NCBI RefSeq assembly: GCF_016342405.1
Contig: NZ_JAEINN010000005.1
Span: forward strand, 62,001 to 126,000
DNA length: 64,000 nucleotides
DNA from: Maridesulfovibrio ferrireducens
GTDB lineage: Bacteria; Desulfobacterota; Desulfovibrionia; Desulfovibrionales; Desulfovibrionaceae
Direction: 5' to 3'
Under the pieces are notes generated by a model that was not told the DNA's origin, searched no databases, and saw only the letters and a program-made list of their open reading frames with translations. Of the stretch, positions 46,239 to 59,366 are shown in pieces. A program made the translations under genes and the position numbers. Within the stretch, counting starts at the first letter, position 1, and every line of letters starts with the position of its first letter.

Positions 46239-49200
46239 ATGAGTCTGGACGAATTGTTCACTATGCGTAGAACATCCGGCGCAGGCGACGCAGGGCGTGG
46301 CCTCAAAGGAATTCAGATTTCCATTGCTTCTCCTGAAAAGATCAGAGAATGGTCTTTCGGTGAAGTTAAGAAGCCCGAGACAATTAACTATAGAACTTTT
46401 AAGCCTGAAAGAGATGGACTCTTTTGTGCTAAAATTTTCGGACCTGTTAAGGACTACGAGTGTAACTGCGGTAAGTATAAGCGCATGAAGCATCGCGGCA
46501 TTGTCTGCGAAAAATGCGGTGTTGAAGTTATTGCTTCCAAGGTTAGACGTGAACGTATGGGGCATATTGAACTTGCTGCTCCTGTTGCTCACATCTGGTT
46601 CCTTAAAACACTTCCTTCTAAGATCGGCACGCTTTTAGATATTACTATGGCTGATCTTGAGAAAGTTCTATATTTTGATTCATATATAGTCCTTGAGCCG
46701 GGTGAGACACCTCTTAAGGCACATCAGATTATTTCTGAAGACCAGTACTTTCAGGTTATAGATCATTACGGTGAAGATGCCATCAAAGTCGGAATGGGAG
46801 CTGAGACAATCAAGGGTCTGCTTGCAGAAATTGATATGCTTACTCTCCGGACTGAGTTGCGCGAAGAATCTTTGACAACACGTTCGCAGACCAAGAAAAA
46901 GAAGCTTACTAAACGCCTTAAAATCGTTGAAGCCTTCCTTGAGTCTGGCAATAATTGTCAGTGGATGATCATGGATGTAATTCCGGTCATTCCTCCAGAA
47001 CTTCGTCCTCTTGTTCCTCTTGACGGTGGACGTTTTGCAACTTCTGATCTTAATGATCTTTATCGTCGTGTTATTAACAGAAATAATCGTCTTAAAAGAC
47101 TGATTGAGCTCGGGGCTCCTGATATTATCATCCGTAATGAAAAAAGGATGCTTCAGGAATCTGTTGATGCTCTCTTTGATAACGGTCGCCGTGGCCGCGC
47201 AATTACCGGAACTAATGGTCGTCCTTTGAAATCCTTGTCTGATATGATTAAGGGTAAGCAGGGACGTTTCCGTCAGAACCTTCTCGGTAAACGTGTCGAC
47301 TATTCCGGTCGTTCTGTTATTGTTGTTGGGCCTAAGCTCAAACTGCATCAGTGTGGTCTTCCTAAGAAGATGGCTTTGGAACTTTTCAAGCCGTTTATTT
47401 ATGCAGAGCTTGAACGCAGAGAAATTGCAACTACCATCAAAAGTGCAAAGAAAATGGTAGAGCGTGAAGATTTAGTTGTATGGGATATTCTTGACGACGT
47501 TGTTCGTGAATACCCTATTATGCTTAACCGTGCTCCTACTTTGCATAGACTTGGTATTCAGTCTTTTGAACCGACTTTGATCGAAGGTAAAGCTATTCAG
47601 CTTCACCCGCTTGTATGTTCTGCATATAACGCTGACTTTGACGGTGACCAGATGGCTGTTCACGTACCTCTTTCTGTTGAAGCACAGATTGAGTGCCGTG
47701 TTTTGATGATGTCTTCAAATAATATCCTTTCGCCTGCGAATGGACAGCCGATCATCAACCCGAGTCAGGATATCGTTCTTGGACTCTACTATTTAACTGT
47801 TGATCGTTCTTTTGCCAAAGGTGAAGGCATGATCTTCGCCGGTCCTTGGGAAGTTATTACTGCCCTTGATGCAGATGTTGTAAGTCTGCATGCTCGCGTT
47901 AAAGTAAGAATTGACGGCAAACTTGTAGATACTACTTGTGGTCGTATTCTTGTTGGTGAACTGGTTCCTGAAGGCATGAGCTATGATCAGGTTAACATGG
48001 TTATGACCAAGAAGAATATTGCACGCCTCGTTTCCGATGCTTACCGCACAGCGGGTAGTAAGGCGACAGTTATTCTTTGTGACAGACTTAAAGACCTTGG
48101 TTATGAGCACGCAACAAGAGCCGCTATTACTATCGGCGTTAAAGACCTCACAATTCCTAAAAAGAAAGCCGGTCTTCTTGAAGATGCTTATATCGAAGTT
48201 GAAAATATTGAAGCTCAGTACCGTGAAGGTATCATTACCCGTACTGAAAAGTACAACAAGGTAGTCGACGTTTGGACGAAAGTTACTAATGATGTTTCAA
48301 GTGAAATGACTCTTGAAATGTCTGCTGATATTCTGACTGATCCAGTGACAGGAAAACAGGAGTCTAACTCCAGTTTCAACCCTGTCTTTATGATGGCTCA
48401 CTCAGGTGCAAGAGGTAACCAGGACCAGATGAGACAGCTTGCAGGTATGCGTGGTCTGATGGCCAAGCCTTCTGGAGAAATTATTGAAACACCGATTACT
48501 TCTTCATTCCGTGAAGGTCTTTCGGTTCTTCAGTACTTTATTTCCACTCATGGTGCTCGTAAAGGTCTCGCGGATACTGCACTTAAAACTGCAAACTCCG
48601 GTTATCTTACTCGTCGTCTGGTTGATGTTGTTCAGGACGTTACTGTTGCTGAAAATGATTGTAGAACAGTTGACGGTCTTGAACTTACTCATTACATCAA
48701 GGGCGGAGAAATAAAAGAACGCCTCTCCGAAAAAGTACTTGGTCGTGTGACAATCCATCCCATAACCAAGGAAGGAACTGATGAAATTTTAGTTCCTGCT
48801 AATACTTTAATTGATGAACGCTTTGCGAAACTTATTGATGATAACGGCATCAACTCGATGATCGTTCGTTCACCTCTGACTTGCAGAAGCAAGCAGGGTG
48901 TATGCGCTATGTGTTACGGTCGTGACCTTGCAAGAGGACATATCGTTAACGTTGGTGAAACTGTCGGTATTATCGCAGCACAGTCAATCGGTGAGCCGGG
49001 AACTCAGCTCACAATGCGTACCTTCCATATCGGTGGTACGGCTAGTCGTGAGATTCAGCAGTCATCTTTTGAAGCTCAGCATAACGGTTCAGTAGTACTT
49101 AACCGTATGCGCTCAGTTCGCAATGTCGAAGGACATCAAATGGTTCTTGGTAAGAGTTGCCAGGTTGCTATTGTGGATGAGCAGGGTAGAGAACGTGAAA

Positions 49201-50396
49201 AATACGTTCTGCCTCTGGGTGCTAAACTTTACGTGGAGGACGGGCAGGAAGTTACCCATAATACGGTCTTGGCCGAATGGGATCCGCTTGCAGAACCGTT
49301 CATCACTGATGTTGCAGGTACGGTTAAATTTACCGACTTAGTTGAAGGTAAAACATTCCAGGAAAGGATTGATGAAGCCACTAACAGGGCAACATATACG
49401 ATTACTGAATACCGTACCACGAACTTCAAACCGTCAATGTCTATTTGCGGCGAAGATGGAGAGCCTTTGACTCGTCCAGGGTCAACCTTAAAAGCTACTT
49501 ATCCTCTTCCTGTAGGTGCTCTTTTGATGGTAAAAGATGGTGACACCGTCACCGGTGGTGAAATTATTGCACGTAAACTTCGCGAAACTTCGAAGACCAA
49601 AGATATTGTTGGTGGTCTTCCTAGAGTTGCGGAACTGTTTGAAGTGCGCAAACCAAAGGAACTTGGAATCATTACGGAGATTGATGGTGTGGTCTCCTAC
49701 GGACCCGAATCCAAAGGCAAGCGCAAAATCATTGTTACACCTGAAGTTGGAGTTACCAAGGAATACTTGGTACCAAAAGGACGTCATATTACTGCTCAGG
49801 AAGGAGACTTCGTTGAAGCTGGTGATTTGATGACTGAAGGACTTCCGGAACTTCATGATATCTTGAAAGTTAAGGGCGAAAAATATCTCGCACGCTTTCT
49901 GGTGGAAGAAATTCAGGACGTTTACCGCTTCCAGGGTGTTGGAATTAACGATAAGCATATCGAAGTTATTGTCCGTCAGATGCTCAAGAAAGTTTCCATC
50001 GTTGATCCCGGTGAAACTCACTTCCTTGTTGCAGAACAGGTGGATAAGCAGCGGTTTATGGAGAAAAATGAGGAAGCTGTCAAAAACGGGCTTAAGCCTG
50101 CTACAGCTCAGACTCATGTTCTCGGAATTACTCAAGCTTCACTTTCAACTGCGTCATTTATTTCTGCTGCATCATTCCAGGAGACGACAAAGGTTCTTAC
50201 CGAGTCATCCCTGCGCGGCAAGAAAGATTATCTGCGCGGCTTGAAAGAGAACGTAATCGTCGGTCGCTTGATTCCTGCCGGAACCGGCTTCCGTAGATAT
50301 GCGCAGACTGCAGTGATCGTTCCTGATCAGCCGGAACGTGCCGATAAGTTTCTTGAGGAATTAGAAGACGAGCCGTTGCTCATTAATGAAAGATAA
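46239..50396 (+). CDS. rpoC: RNA polymerase subunit beta'
   Basis: The 1385-residue protein has the N-terminal zinc site ([18 protein letters not shown]), the catalytic [12 protein letters not shown] loop, and the second zinc cluster around [21 protein letters not shown] precedes the ATG. It closes the rpo part of the superoperon. Confidence 0.99.
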   Translation: MSLDELFTMRRTSGAGDAGRGLKGIQISIASPEKIREWSFGEVKKPETINYRTFKPERDGLFCAKIFGPVKDYECNCGKYKRMKHRGIVCEKCGVEVIASKVRRERMGHIELAAPVAHIWFLKTLPSKIGTLLDITMADLEKVLYFDSYIVLEPGETPLKAHQIISEDQYFQVIDHYGEDAIKVGMGAETIKGLLAEIDMLTLRTELREESLTTRSQTKKKKLTKRLKIVEAFLESGNNCQWMIMDVIPVIPPELRPLVPLDGGRFATSDLNDLYRRVINRNNRLKRLIELGAPDIIIRNEKRMLQESVDALFDNGRRGRAITGTNGRPLKSLSDMIKGKQGRFRQNLLGKRVDYSGRSVIVVGPKLKLHQCGLPKKMALELFKPFIYAELERREIATTIKSAKKMVEREDLVVWDILDDVVREYPIMLNRAPTLHRLGIQSFEPTLIEGKAIQLHPLVCSAYNADFDGDQMAVHVPLSVEAQIECRVLMMSSNNILSPANGQPIINPSQDIVLGLYYLTVDRSFAKGEGMIFAGPWEVITALDADVVSLHARVKVRIDGKLVDTTCGRILVGELVPEGMSYDQVNMVMTKKNIARLVSDAYRTAGSKATVILCDRLKDLGYEHATRAAITIGVKDLTIPKKKAGLLEDAYIEVENIEAQYREGIITRTEKYNKVVDVWTKVTNDVSSEMTLEMSADILTDPVTGKQESNSSFNPVFMMAHSGARGNQDQMRQLAGMRGLMAKPSGEIIETPITSSFREGLSVLQYFISTHGARKGLADTALKTANSGYLTRRLVDVVQDVTVAENDCRTVDGLELTHYIKGGEIKERLSEKVLGRVTIHPITKEGTDEILVPANTLIDERFAKLIDDNGINSMIVRSPLTCRSKQGVCAMCYGRDLARGHIVNVGETVGIIAAQSIGEPGTQLTMRTFHIGGTASREIQQSSFEAQHNGSVVLNRMRSVRNVEGHQMVLGKSCQVAIVDEQGREREKYVLPLGAKLYVEDGQEVTHNTVLAEWDPLAEPFITDVAGTVKFTDLVEGKTFQERIDEATNRATYTITEYRTTNFKPSMSICGEDGEPLTRPGSTLKATYPLPVGALLMVKDGDTVTGGEIIARKLRETSKTKDIVGGLPRVAELFEVRKPKELGIITEIDGVVSYGPESKGKRKIIVTPEVGVTKEYLVPKGRHITAQEGDFVEAGDLMTEGLPELHDILKVKGEKYLARFLVEEIQDVYRFQGVGINDKHIEVIVRQMLKKVSIVDPGETHFLVAEQVDKQRFMEKNEEAVKNGLKPATAQTHVLGITQASLSTASFISAASFQETTKVLTESSLRGKKDYLRGLKENVIVGRLIPAGTGFRRYAQTAVIVPDQPERADKFLEELEDEPLLINER

Positions 50397-50487
50397 TGCT
50401 AGCGCCAGTACGCAGTTAAACATGATTTTAGAACAGGTCGTTGCAGCCTGATTCTAATCTGAATTTATATTTAGATTGGATTTGTTC

Positions 50488-50515
50488 TTGACAAATCTCG
50501 AAAATTTAGTCTAAC
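50488..50515 (+). promoter_or_regulatory. Promoter of the str operon (rpsL-rpsG-fusA)
   Basis: TTGACA (50488-50493) is a perfect -35, with TCTAAC 16 nt downstream (4 of 6). It lies in the 159-bp gap between rpoC and rpsL, about 40 nt before the rpsL start, so the block can be transcribed separately from rpoBC. Confidence 0.6.
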
Positions 50516-50555
50516 TGCGTCGGTCTTTGCATAACGAAATAAATTTGGAGGGTTC

Positions 50556-51421
<866 letters not shown>

Positions 51422-51433
51422 TCGGAGTTTATC

Positions 51434-53503
51434 GTGTCTAAGAAGGTTACAAGTGATAAACAGCGTAATATTGGTATTATGGCCCACATTGATGCGGGTA
51501 AAACTACCACTACTGAACGCATATTATACTATACCGGTGTTTCACACAAAATAGGCGAAGTTCATGACGGCGAAGCCACCATGGACTGGATGGTTCAGGA
51601 ACAAGAGCGCGGCATCACTATCACTAGTGCTGCTACCACATGTTTCTGGAAAGATTACCGTATTAATATTATTGATACACCAGGTCACGTTGACTTCACA
51701 ATGGAAGTTGAACGTGCTCTGCGTGTGCTCGATGGAGCTGTAGCAGTATTTGATGCTGTTGCAGGCGTTGAGCCTCAGTCTGAAACCGTATGGCGTCAGG
51801 CTGATAGATATAATGTTCCACGTATCGCTTTCATTAATAAAATGGACCGTACTGGAGCAGATTTCTTCCGTTGTGTTGATATGCTGCGTGATCGTCTCGG
51901 TGCTAAAGCAGTACCGCTTCAGATCCCAATCGGCAATGAAGATGCATATCTCGGTTCTGTTTGTCTCGTAACAGGTAAAGCTTACACATATCATGATGAT
52001 ACAATGGGTAAGGATTATAGCGTTGAAGAGATTCCAGCCGATATGGTTGAACAGTACGAGTCAATGCGTCTTGAAATGATTGAAGCTATCGCAGAAGAAA
52101 ATGAAGAACTTCTTGATAAATATCTCGGTGGTGACGAACTTACCCCTGAAGAAATTATCAAAGGTATTCGTGCAGCTACAATCAGCTTGAAAATATGCCC
52201 AGTTCTGTGCGGTACCGCATTTAAGAACAAAGGTGTACAGCCACTGCTTGATGCTGTTATTGATTATCTTCCTTCTCCGCTTGATATTCCTGCAATGGTA
52301 GGGATTGATCCGGACAATGGCGAAAGCATTGTATGTCCTTGTGACATTGACAAGCCGCTTGCAGCTCTTTCATTCAAACTGATGACAGACCCCTTTGTCG
52401 GTCATCTTACATTCCTTCGTCTTTACTCCGGTAAAATTGTCAGTGGTGATACTTTCATCAACGCTGCCAGCGGTAAAAAGGAACGTATTGGTCGTCTTCT
52501 TAAGATGCATGCTAACAAGCGTGAAGAAATCAAAGAAGCGTATGCAGGGGATATCGTCGCAGCTGTTGGTCTTAAGACTATGGCTACCGGTGACACTCTT
52601 GCAGAAATGAAAAAAGCTGTAGTTCTTGAATCTCTTGATATTCCAGAACCAGTTATTGAAGTTGCAATTGAGCCTAAAACCAAAGCTGATAGAGACCTCC
52701 TTAGTGCTGGTCTTGCTAAGCTTGCAAAAGAAGATCCTTCTTTCCGCGTCAAAGGGGACGAAGAAACAGGGCAGACTCTTATTGCCGGTATGGGTGAACT
52801 TCATCTTGAAATCATCGTTGACCGTCTGCTTCGTGAATTCAATGTTAATGCTAACGTTGGAGCACCAAGGGTTTCTTATCGTGAAACCATTACTAAGCAG
52901 GTTGAGTCAAACCTTAAATATGCTAAACAGTCTGGTGGTCGTGGTCAGTACGGACATGTTGTCATTACCATTGAGCCTAATCCAGAGAAAGAATACGAGT
53001 TTGTTGATGAAATTAAGGGCGGAATTATTCCTAAAGAATACATTCCAGCAGTTGACCGTGGTATTCATGACGCCATGAAAAACGGAGTAATCGCAGGATT
53101 CCCCTTAGTTGATATCAAAGCAACACTGACCTACGGTTCTTATCATGACGTTGACTCCTCTGAGCAGGCTTTCTACATTGCCGGTTCAATGGCTCTCAAA
53201 GACGCAGTTAAGAAGGCTGGTCCACAACTTCTCGAGCCTATTATGGCTGTTGAAGTCGTTACTCCTGATGATTACCTCGGTGATGTCATGGGTGACCTTA
53301 ACGGTCGTCGTGGTAAGGTCAGCAACATGGAAGGCCGTGCTAACGCACAGGTCATTAAATGTGATGTTCCTCTTAGTGAGATGTTCGGTTACGCAACCGA
53401 TCTTCGCTCCAAGACTCAGGGACGTGCAACATTCTCCATGCAGTTCGATCATTACGAGCCGGTTCCAGCAAGTATTGCAGAAGAGTTGATCAATAAAAAC
53501 TAA
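51434..53503 (+). CDS. fusA: Elongation factor G
   Basis: The 689-residue translocase has [19 protein letters not shown], the switch-[11 protein letters not shown] region, DTPGHVDF and NKMDR. It starts at GTG 51434 with GGAG 6 nt upstream. A terminator follows, and tuf is not present after it. Confidence 0.99.
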   Translation: MSKKVTSDKQRNIGIMAHIDAGKTTTTERILYYTGVSHKIGEVHDGEATMDWMVQEQERGITITSAATTCFWKDYRINIIDTPGHVDFTMEVERALRVLDGAVAVFDAVAGVEPQSETVWRQADRYNVPRIAFINKMDRTGADFFRCVDMLRDRLGAKAVPLQIPIGNEDAYLGSVCLVTGKAYTYHDDTMGKDYSVEEIPADMVEQYESMRLEMIEAIAEENEELLDKYLGGDELTPEEIIKGIRAATISLKICPVLCGTAFKNKGVQPLLDAVIDYLPSPLDIPAMVGIDPDNGESIVCPCDIDKPLAALSFKLMTDPFVGHLTFLRLYSGKIVSGDTFINAASGKKERIGRLLKMHANKREEIKEAYAGDIVAAVGLKTMATGDTLAEMKKAVVLESLDIPEPVIEVAIEPKTKADRDLLSAGLAKLAKEDPSFRVKGDEETGQTLIAGMGELHLEIIVDRLLREFNVNANVGAPRVSYRETITKQVESNLKYAKQSGGRGQYGHVVITIEPNPEKEYEFVDEIKGGIIPKEYIPAVDRGIHDAMKNGVIAGFPLVDIKATLTYGSYHDVDSSEQAFYIAGSMALKDAVKKAGPQLLEPIMAVEVVTPDDYLGDVMGDLNGRRGKVSNMEGRANAQVIKCDVPLSEMFGYATDLRSKTQGRATFSMQFDHYEPVPASIAEELINKN

Positions 53504-53558
53504 GATAAAAATAAGTTTATCCTAGATTTTACTTGACAGCGACAGCTGAAAAGCAGTA

Positions 53559-53600
53559 AGCCTCCCGAACCCACAGTGTTTGGGAGGCTCTTTATTTTTT
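53559..53600 (+). terminator. Intrinsic terminator between fusA and rpsJ
   Basis: A 12-bp stem with one G-U pair (53559-53570 with 53578-53589) has a 7-nt loop and a T-rich tail ending TTTTTT. TTGACA just upstream (53533-53538) lacks a good -10 box. Confidence 0.85.
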
Positions 53601-53603
53601 ACG

Positions 53604-53740
53604 GGAGTCGCCCGTGAAACCACGGAGATAAGGTATAAGGTCCGGCATGCTGGCTGGACGACCATACCAGGCAATGAGAGGAACCTCACAGCCTTTCAGC
53701 CGTTGCAAGCTAGCCGTCTCTGAATCTATTCAGGAGTATT
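53604..53740 (+). promoter_or_regulatory. Strongly folded leader of the S10 operon
   Basis: The leader contains an ACGGG/CCCGT hairpin, then a long stem with GGTAT..ATACC and GGTC..GACC pairs around a CCGG/CTGG hairpin (53632-53668). A third domain is closed by GCAAT/GTTGC and contains TGAG/CTCA and GGCT/AGCC-type stems (about 53670-53707). AGGAG of rpsJ lies at its 3' end. It does not look like any riboswitch I can name; an r-protein binding leader is the natural guess. Confidence 0.55.
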
Positions 53741-53743
53741 ATT

Positions 53744-54061
53744 ATGGTTTCTATGACTAATGATCGAATTCGTATCAAGCTCAAGGCTTACGATTACCGT
53801 ATCCTTGATAAGGCTGTAACTGAGATTGTGGATACTGCCCGCAATACCGGCGCAGCTATCGCAGGTCCCATCCCATTGCCTACACAGATTCACCGCACAA
53901 CAGTGCAGAAATCTGTGCACGTAGACAAAAAGTCTCGTGAGCAGTTTGAGATGCGGATTCACAAGCGTCTGCTTGATATCCTTGAACCCACCCAGCAGAC
54001 AGTTGATGCGCTTGGCAAGCTTAGCCTGCCCGCAGGCGTCGACGTCGAAATTAAGCTATAG
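53744..54061 (+). CDS. rpsJ: 30S ribosomal protein S10
   Basis: The 105-residue protein matches S10 ([22 protein letters not shown]). AGGAG lies 7 nt before the ATG. First gene of the S10-spc block. S10 also serves as NusE in antitermination complexes. Confidence 0.98.
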   Translation: MVSMTNDRIRIKLKAYDYRILDKAVTEIVDTARNTGAAIAGPIPLPTQIHRTTVQKSVHVDKKSREQFEMRIHKRLLDILEPTQQTVDALGKLSLPAGVDVEIKL

Positions 54062-54071
54062 GGGGGGCAAC

Positions 54072-54704
54072 ATGGCAAAAACTATCGGATTACTCGGTAA
54101 AAAATTGGGCATGACCCGCGTGTTCTCTGACGATGGTAGCATTGTACCAGTCACAGTACTCGAAATTGGACCATGCCCTGTCATTCAGGTTAAGACTAAA
54201 GAGAAGGAAGGCTATAACGCCATCCAGATCGGATACGACTCACTGCCCGAGCGCAAGGTGAACAAACCCTCTAAGGGACATCAGGATAAAGCCGGCAAAG
54301 GCTATTTCCGCCATCTGCGCGAATTCCCGCTTGAGTCTGTAGCTGATTATGAACTTGGCCAGGAAATCTCTGTTGACATCTTTACTCCAGGTGAAAAGGT
54401 TAAAGTAACCGGCACATCTAAAGGTAAAGGTTTCCAGGGCGTAATGAAACGTTGGAACTTTAAAGGTATGAAAGCATCTCACGGTGTTGAAAAAGTTCAT
54501 CGTTCACCTGGTTCAATCGGCCACGCTACTTTCCCTGGTAAAGTCTTTAAGGGTAAAAAAATGCCCGGTCAGATGGGTAACGAGCGCGTCACTGTTTCCA
54601 ACATTGAGATCGTTGACGTTCGCACCGAGGAAAACGTTCTCGTGGTTAAGGGACAAGTTCCTGGAGCCAAGAACGGATTGGTGATGATCCGCAAGACCAG
54701 CTAG
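54072..54704 (+). CDS. rplC: 50S ribosomal protein L3
   Basis: The 210-residue protein starts [14 protein letters not shown] at ATG 54072, preceded by a G-run; a longer frame back to 53937 overlaps rpsJ and is rejected. The conserved late segment [15 protein letters not shown] is present. Confidence 0.98.
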   Translation: MAKTIGLLGKKLGMTRVFSDDGSIVPVTVLEIGPCPVIQVKTKEKEGYNAIQIGYDSLPERKVNKPSKGHQDKAGKGYFRHLREFPLESVADYELGQEISVDIFTPGEKVKVTGTSKGKGFQGVMKRWNFKGMKASHGVEKVHRSPGSIGHATFPGKVFKGKKMPGQMGNERVTVSNIEIVDVRTEENVLVVKGQVPGAKNGLVMIRKTS

Positions 54705-54715
54705 AGGGAAAAAAC

Positions 54716-55336
54716 ATGGCTACCATTACTATATACGATCAAACGAAAAAGGAAGTAGGGAGCATGGATCTTGCTCCGGAAGTATTTGAAGTTCCGGTCA
54801 AGCCCGAAATCCTGAACCTTGTTGTCCGCGCTCAGCTCGCTGCAAAGCGTAGCGGAACTCATGCCACGAAAACTCGTGCTATGAAACGCGGCGGCGGCGC
54901 CAAACCTTGGCGTCAGAAAGGAACAGGACGTGCACGTGCCGGTTCCACCCGTTCTCCGCTTTGGCGGGGTGGTGGTGTGACTTTCGGTCCACAGCCCAGA
55001 GACTACTCCTTCAAGGTTAATAAAAAGGTCCGTCGTCTTGCTCTCAAGATGGCTCTTACTTCAAGATTCAGCGAAGAACAGCTGATGATTATTAAGGATA
55101 TAGACCTTCCCGAGATTAAAACTAAGCTTTTCGCTCAAGTTGCAGAAACTCTCGGACTTTACAAGGCCTTGATTATTGTCAAGGATGCTGATAATAAACT
55201 CCTCCTTTCTGCGAGGAATATCCCAGGCATCAAGATGATCTCCGCTGACCAGATAAATGTTTATGACATTTTGCGTCATCGTCAGGTTGTTATGCTTGAG
55301 AATGCAGCACAGGATCTGCAGGAGAGGTTAAAATAG
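54716..55336 (+). CDS. rplD: 50S ribosomal protein L4
   Basis: The 206-residue protein has the long tunnel loop with GGGAKPWRQKGTGRAR. In E. coli L4 represses this operon through the S10 leader; whether that holds here is open, given the different leader. Confidence 0.98.
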   Translation: MATITIYDQTKKEVGSMDLAPEVFEVPVKPEILNLVVRAQLAAKRSGTHATKTRAMKRGGGAKPWRQKGTGRARAGSTRSPLWRGGGVTFGPQPRDYSFKVNKKVRRLALKMALTSRFSEEQLMIIKDIDLPEIKTKLFAQVAETLGLYKALIIVKDADNKLLLSARNIPGIKMISADQINVYDILRHRQVVMLENAAQDLQERLK

Positions 55337-55338
55337 TC

Positions 55339-55629
55339 ATGGACTATACTCAGATTCTTATCAAACCGGTCATTTCGGAAAAGGCTACCGACATTAAAGA
55401 GACTTCTAATCAAGTCACTTTTTATGTGCTACCTTCTGCCAATAAGGTTGAAATCAAAAAAGCTGTTGAAAGCGCTTTTGATGTTAAAGTCGATTCCGTT
55501 CGTGTTATTAGGAAAAGACCCGGTCTTCGCAGAAAGTTCGGTCGCGTTGTCGGTAAGCAGTCCGGCTATAAAAAAGCTTATGTTAAGCTTTTTGCGGGCG
55601 AAAAAATCGAATTCTTCGAGGGAGTTTAA
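55339..55629 (+). CDS. rplW: 50S ribosomal protein L23
   Basis: The 96-residue protein starts 2 bp after rplD and has the ILIKPVISEKAT motif. L23 lies at the exit tunnel, where trigger factor and SRP dock. Confidence 0.98.
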   Translation: MDYTQILIKPVISEKATDIKETSNQVTFYVLPSANKVEIKKAVESAFDVKVDSVRVIRKRPGLRRKFGRVVGKQSGYKKAYVKLFAGEKIEFFEGV

Positions 55630-55632
55630 GAG

Positions 55633-56463
55633 ATGGCTACTCGTAAACTGAAACCAACCTCACCTGGTCGCCGGTTCCAGACGATCTCAACATTTGATGA
55701 GATCACTAAGTCTACACCGGAAAAGGCTCTTACTAAAGGGTTGACCAAAAAGGCTGGTAGAAACAATAACGGTAGAGTTACCTCACGTCATCGTGGCGGT
55801 GGTACTAAGCGTCTTTACCGTATCATCGACTTCAAGCGTAATAAAGTTGAAGTCCCAGCAACTGTTGCTTCAATAGAATACGATCCCAACAGAAGTGCTC
55901 GCATCGCTCTGCTTAATTACGCAGACGGTGACAAACGCTATATTCTCGCTCCGGTTGGTCTCAACCAGGGTGATAAAATTATTGCAGGAGAAAAAGCCGA
56001 TATCAAACCCGGCAATGCTCTCCTTCTTAAGAATATCCCTGTTGGTACTATCGTTCATAATATAGAATTGCATCCCGGTAAGGGCGGACAGTTTTGTCGC
56101 GCTGCCGGTACTTACGCTCAGCTTGTGGCTAAAGAAGGCAAATATGCTCTTATGCGTATGCCTTCCGGTGAAGTCCGCAAGGTTCTCGCAACATGTTGTG
56201 CTACCATTGGTCAAGTTGGAAATATCCAGCACGAAAAGATCACTATAGGTAAAGCAGGACGTAATCGCTGGCTTGGTCGTAGACCTAAAGTCAGAGGTGT
56301 TGCTATGAACCCTGTTGACCATCCACTCGGTGGTGGTGAAGGTCGTAGCTCCGGTGGTAGACACCCTTGCTCTCCGTGGGGTATGCCTGCTAAGGGATAC
56401 AAAACACGTAGTAAGAAGAAACCTTCTTCCAAGCTCATCGTTAAACGCCGCGGGCAGAAGTAG
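55633..56463 (+). CDS. rplB: 50S ribosomal protein L2
   Basis: The 276-residue protein has [12 protein letters not shown] and [19 protein letters not shown], including the catalytic-region His. It starts 3 bp after rplW. Confidence 0.99.
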   Translation: MATRKLKPTSPGRRFQTISTFDEITKSTPEKALTKGLTKKAGRNNNGRVTSRHRGGGTKRLYRIIDFKRNKVEVPATVASIEYDPNRSARIALLNYADGDKRYILAPVGLNQGDKIIAGEKADIKPGNALLLKNIPVGTIVHNIELHPGKGGQFCRAAGTYAQLVAKEGKYALMRMPSGEVRKVLATCCATIGQVGNIQHEKITIGKAGRNRWLGRRPKVRGVAMNPVDHPLGGGEGRSSGGRHPCSPWGMPAKGYKTRSKKKPSSKLIVKRRGQK

Positions 56464-56472
56464 GAGACTGTA

Positions 56473-56754
56473 ATGCCAAGATCACTGAAAAAAGGCCCGT
56501 TTATAGACGATCATCTGCTTAAAAAGGTCGTAAAGGCTCAGGACTCTGGAGACCGCAAGGTAATTCAGACCTGGTCCAGACGTTCAACCATCATTCCAGA
56601 AATGGTGGGACTGACCTTCGCAGTTCACAATGGCCGTAAGTTTATTCCTGTCTTCGTCACAGAAAACATGGTAGGACACAAGTTGGGTGAGTTTTCACCT
56701 ACTCGTACTTATTATGGACATGCGGCAGACAAGAAAAGCAAAGCCAAACGCTAG
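56473..56754 (+). CDS. rpsS: 30S ribosomal protein S19
   Basis: The 93-residue protein begins [15 protein letters not shown] and has TWSRRSTI and [13 protein letters not shown]. It binds the 30S head. Confidence 0.99.
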   Translation: MPRSLKKGPFIDDHLLKKVVKAQDSGDRKVIQTWSRRSTIIPEMVGLTFAVHNGRKFIPVFVTENMVGHKLGEFSPTRTYYGHAADKKSKAKR

Positions 56755-56766
56755 AAGGGTTAAGCA

Positions 56767-57099
56767 ATGGAAGCTAGAGCTATTGCAAAATATATGCGCA
56801 TTTCTGCACAGAAAGTGCGCTTGGTAGCGGAAAACATCAAAGGGAAGCCTGTTGAGGAAGCTCTCAACATACTGAAATTCACACCTAAAAAGGGTGCCGA
56901 AATGCTCAGTAAAGTGCTATATTCTGCTGTTGCTAATGCAGAGCAGATTCCCGGAGTGGATGTTGACACTCTCCGAGTATCCGTCGTCAAAATTGACGAA
57001 GGTCCTACTTGGAAGAGGATTCAGCCCAGGGCTATGGGACGTGCGTTCAGAATTCTGAAGCGTACGAGCCATATAACCGTCGTAGTAAAAGAATCGTAG
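56767..57099 (+). CDS. rplV: 50S ribosomal protein L22
   Basis: The 110-residue protein begins with an [18 protein letters not shown] segment and has the tunnel hairpin near [15 protein letters not shown]. Confidence 0.98.
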   Translation: MEARAIAKYMRISAQKVRLVAENIKGKPVEEALNILKFTPKKGAEMLSKVLYSAVANAEQIPGVDVDTLRVSVVKIDEGPTWKRIQPRAMGRAFRILKRTSHITVVVKES

Positions 57100-57108
57100 G
57101 GTAGTGTC

Positions 57109-57750
57109 ATGGGTCAGAAAGTACATCCATACGGGTTCAGGCTTGGTTACACCAAGAACTGGCTTTCCAGGTGGTTCAGCAAAAAGGACTACCCCGCTTT
57201 CGTCTGTGAAGACGACAGCATTCGTAAATATGTTAAAGAGAAGATCTTTCATGCAGGCGTAGCGAAGATCGAGATCGAACGTGCCGGTGGCAAAATTCGT
57301 CTCATCATTCACACTGCTCGTCCCGGTATTGTTATCGGTCGTAAAGGTGTTGAAATCGAAAAACTCCGCAATGATCTTCGTCAAAAATATAATAAAGAAT
57401 TTGCCCTTGAAGTAAGTGAAATTCGCCGTCCTGAAACAGACGCGCAGCTCGTTGCAGAGAATATTGCTCAGCAACTCGAACGCCGTGTAGCTTTCCGTCG
57501 TGCGATGAAACGTACTGTAGGTCTTGCTCGCAAATTTGGAGCAGAGGGAATCAAGGTTGCATGTGCTGGTCGTTTGGCCGGTGCTGAAATCGCTCGTACT
57601 GAATGGTACCGCGATGGCCGCGTTCCTCTTCAGACCCTTAGAGCTGACATTGATTATGGTGTTGCGAGAGCAAGTACCACTTACGGTGTCATCGGCGTTA
57701 AGGTCTGGATCTTTAAAGGAGAAATTCTTGATCACGAGGTGAAACAGTAA
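57109..57750 (+). CDS. rpsC: 30S ribosomal protein S3
   Basis: The 213-residue protein has a KH domain with GRKG ([12 protein letters not shown]) and the mRNA-entry RxxRR-type residues near AFRRAMKR. Its TAA stop overlaps the rplP ATG by 1 nt. Confidence 0.99.
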   Translation: MGQKVHPYGFRLGYTKNWLSRWFSKKDYPAFVCEDDSIRKYVKEKIFHAGVAKIEIERAGGKIRLIIHTARPGIVIGRKGVEIEKLRNDLRQKYNKEFALEVSEIRRPETDAQLVAENIAQQLERRVAFRRAMKRTVGLARKFGAEGIKVACAGRLAGAEIARTEWYRDGRVPLQTLRADIDYGVARASTTYGVIGVKVWIFKGEILDHEVKQ

Positions 57751-58163
57751 TGCTTTCACCTAAAAAAATGAAATTCCGTAAACGCCAGAAAGGTCGTAAC
57801 AAGGGTAAAGCTCAGCGTGGTTCCACAATCGCATTTGGTGATATCGCCATTAAGACTTTGGAGCACGGAAAACTGAGTAACAACCAGATTGAAGCCGCAC
57901 GTATCGCTATTATGCGACACATTAAACGTGGTGGACAAGTCTGGATCAGGATTTTTCCTGATGTGCCAGTTACTGCCAAGCCTGCTGAAGTCAGACAGGG
58001 TAAAGGTAAAGGTTCCGTAGTTGGTTGGTGCGCACCAGTCAAACCAGGACGCATTCTTTACGAAGTAAAAGGTGTAGACCTTGCGCTCGCTAAAGAAGCC
58101 CTAGTTCGTGCATCTCACAAGCTTTCTGTCAAGACTACTATTGTAGTTAAGGAGGGTTTGTAA
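57750..58163 (+). CDS. rplP: 50S ribosomal protein L16
   Basis: The 137-residue protein begins [16 protein letters not shown] and has [13 protein letters not shown], with the Arg near the peptidyl-transferase centre. It is coupled to rpsC by the shared TAATG. Confidence 0.99.
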   Translation: MLSPKKMKFRKRQKGRNKGKAQRGSTIAFGDIAIKTLEHGKLSNNQIEAARIAIMRHIKRGGQVWIRIFPDVPVTAKPAEVRQGKGKGSVVGWCAPVKPGRILYEVKGVDLALAKEALVRASHKLSVKTTIVVKEGL

Positions 58164-58164
58164 A

Positions 58165-58359
58165 ATGAAGACTAAAGAACTACGTGAACTCGATACTGCT
58201 GCTCTAACTGAGAAACTTGCTGCTGCTAGATTGGAGCTTTTTAATCTCCGCTTCAAGCACGCAACTGCTCAGTTGGAAAATACCCAGAGACTAGTCGAAG
58301 TCAAAAAAGACATCGCCAAGATTCAGACACTTCAGCGTGAAAAGGAACTGGGAGCATAA
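58165..58359 (+). CDS. rpmC: 50S ribosomal protein L29
   Basis: The 64-residue helical hairpin protein has ELFNLRFKHATAQLENT. It begins 1 bp after rplP. Confidence 0.97.
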   Translation: MKTKELRELDTAALTEKLAAARLELFNLRFKHATAQLENTQRLVEVKKDIAKIQTLQREKELGA

Positions 58360-58362
58360 GCC

Positions 58363-58629
58363 ATGGCAGAGCTTAATTTAAAAGGAAACAGGCGTGTGCT
58401 TAGCGGTAAAGTCGTCAGCGATAAGGGTGACAAGACTATTGTCGTCCGTGTTGAGACTCTCGTTAAACACCCCTTGTATAAAAAATTCATTCGTCGTCAC
58501 ACCAAATTCATGGCACATGATCCTGCTAATGAATGCGTTATTGGCGATAAAGTACAGATTGTAGAATTCCGTCCCCTTAGCCGGCGCAAAAGGTGGCATT
58601 TGGATAAAATTCTGGAAAAAGCAGTTTAG
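58363..58629 (+). CDS. rpsQ: 30S ribosomal protein S17
   Basis: The 88-residue OB-fold protein has [15 protein letters not shown] and [15 protein letters not shown]. Confidence 0.98.
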   Translation: MAELNLKGNRRVLSGKVVSDKGDKTIVVRVETLVKHPLYKKFIRRHTKFMAHDPANECVIGDKVQIVEFRPLSRRKRWHLDKILEKAV

Positions 58630-58640
58630 GGGTATACGCC

Positions 58641-59009
58641 ATGATTCAGACAGAATCCAGACTAGACGTAGCAGATAACTCCGGCGCCAAAAAGGTTCTT
58701 TGTATAAAAGTCCTTGGGGGCTCAAAGAGACGTTACGCAAGTGTCGGAGACATTATTGTGGTTTCCATTAAGGAAGCTATGCCCCATTCCAAAGTGAAGA
58801 AGGGCTCTGTAATGAAAGCAGTCGTAGTACGCACCAAGAAAGAAATTGGTCGTCCTGACGGGTCTTACATCAAGTTTGACAATAACTCTGCCGTTCTTCT
58901 GAACAGCTCAATGGAACCAGTAGGGACTCGTATTTTCGGTCCCGTAGCAAGAGAATTGAGGTCAAGCGGCTTCATGAAAATAGTTTCTCTTGCTCCTGAG
59001 GTTCTTTAA
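58641..59009 (+). CDS. rplN: 50S ribosomal protein L14
   Basis: The 122-residue protein begins [17 protein letters not shown], the standard L14 start, and ends in the SLAPEVL motif. Confidence 0.99.
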   Translation: MIQTESRLDVADNSGAKKVLCIKVLGGSKRRYASVGDIIVVSIKEAMPHSKVKKGSVMKAVVVRTKKEIGRPDGSYIKFDNNSAVLLNSSMEPVGTRIFGPVARELRSSGFMKIVSLAPEVL

Positions 59010-59039
59010 AATCCTTATCACGAGAGAAGGTTATACGGC

Positions 59040-59357
59040 ATGAACAAGATACATGTTGATGACAAGGTAATGGTCATCGCCGGCAAGGATAAGGGGAAGA
59101 TCGGCAAGGTCATAAAGATCAACCGCAAAAAGGACACTGTCCTTGTTGAGCAGGTTAATACGGTTTCTAGGCATACTAAGCCTAATCCGTATGCTAATCA
59201 GCCCGGCGGTATTGTTGAGAAAGAAGCCCCTCTTCACATCTCCAACATTCAGGTTGTGTGCCCATTGTGCACAAAAGCAACCAGAGTTGGAGTTCGTGAA
59301 ACCAATGACGGAATTAATGTCCGTTTTTGTAAAAAATGTAACGAAATCATCGACTAG
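59040..59357 (+). CDS. rplX: 50S ribosomal protein L24
   Basis: The 105-residue protein has a KOW motif ([18 protein letters not shown]) and a C-terminal zinc-ribbon-like pair, CPLC and CKKC, seen in some bacterial L24 forms. Confidence 0.98.
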   Translation: MNKIHVDDKVMVIAGKDKGKIGKVIKINRKKDTVLVEQVNTVSRHTKPNPYANQPGGIVEKEAPLHISNIQVVCPLCTKATRVGVRETNDGINVRFCKKCNEIID

Positions 59358-59366
59358 GGTCTTGCG

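Noticed and set aside
53533-53565. Promoter from TTGACA upstream of the fusA terminator
   Set aside because: No acceptable -10 box at 16-18 nt, so kept only as a remark.
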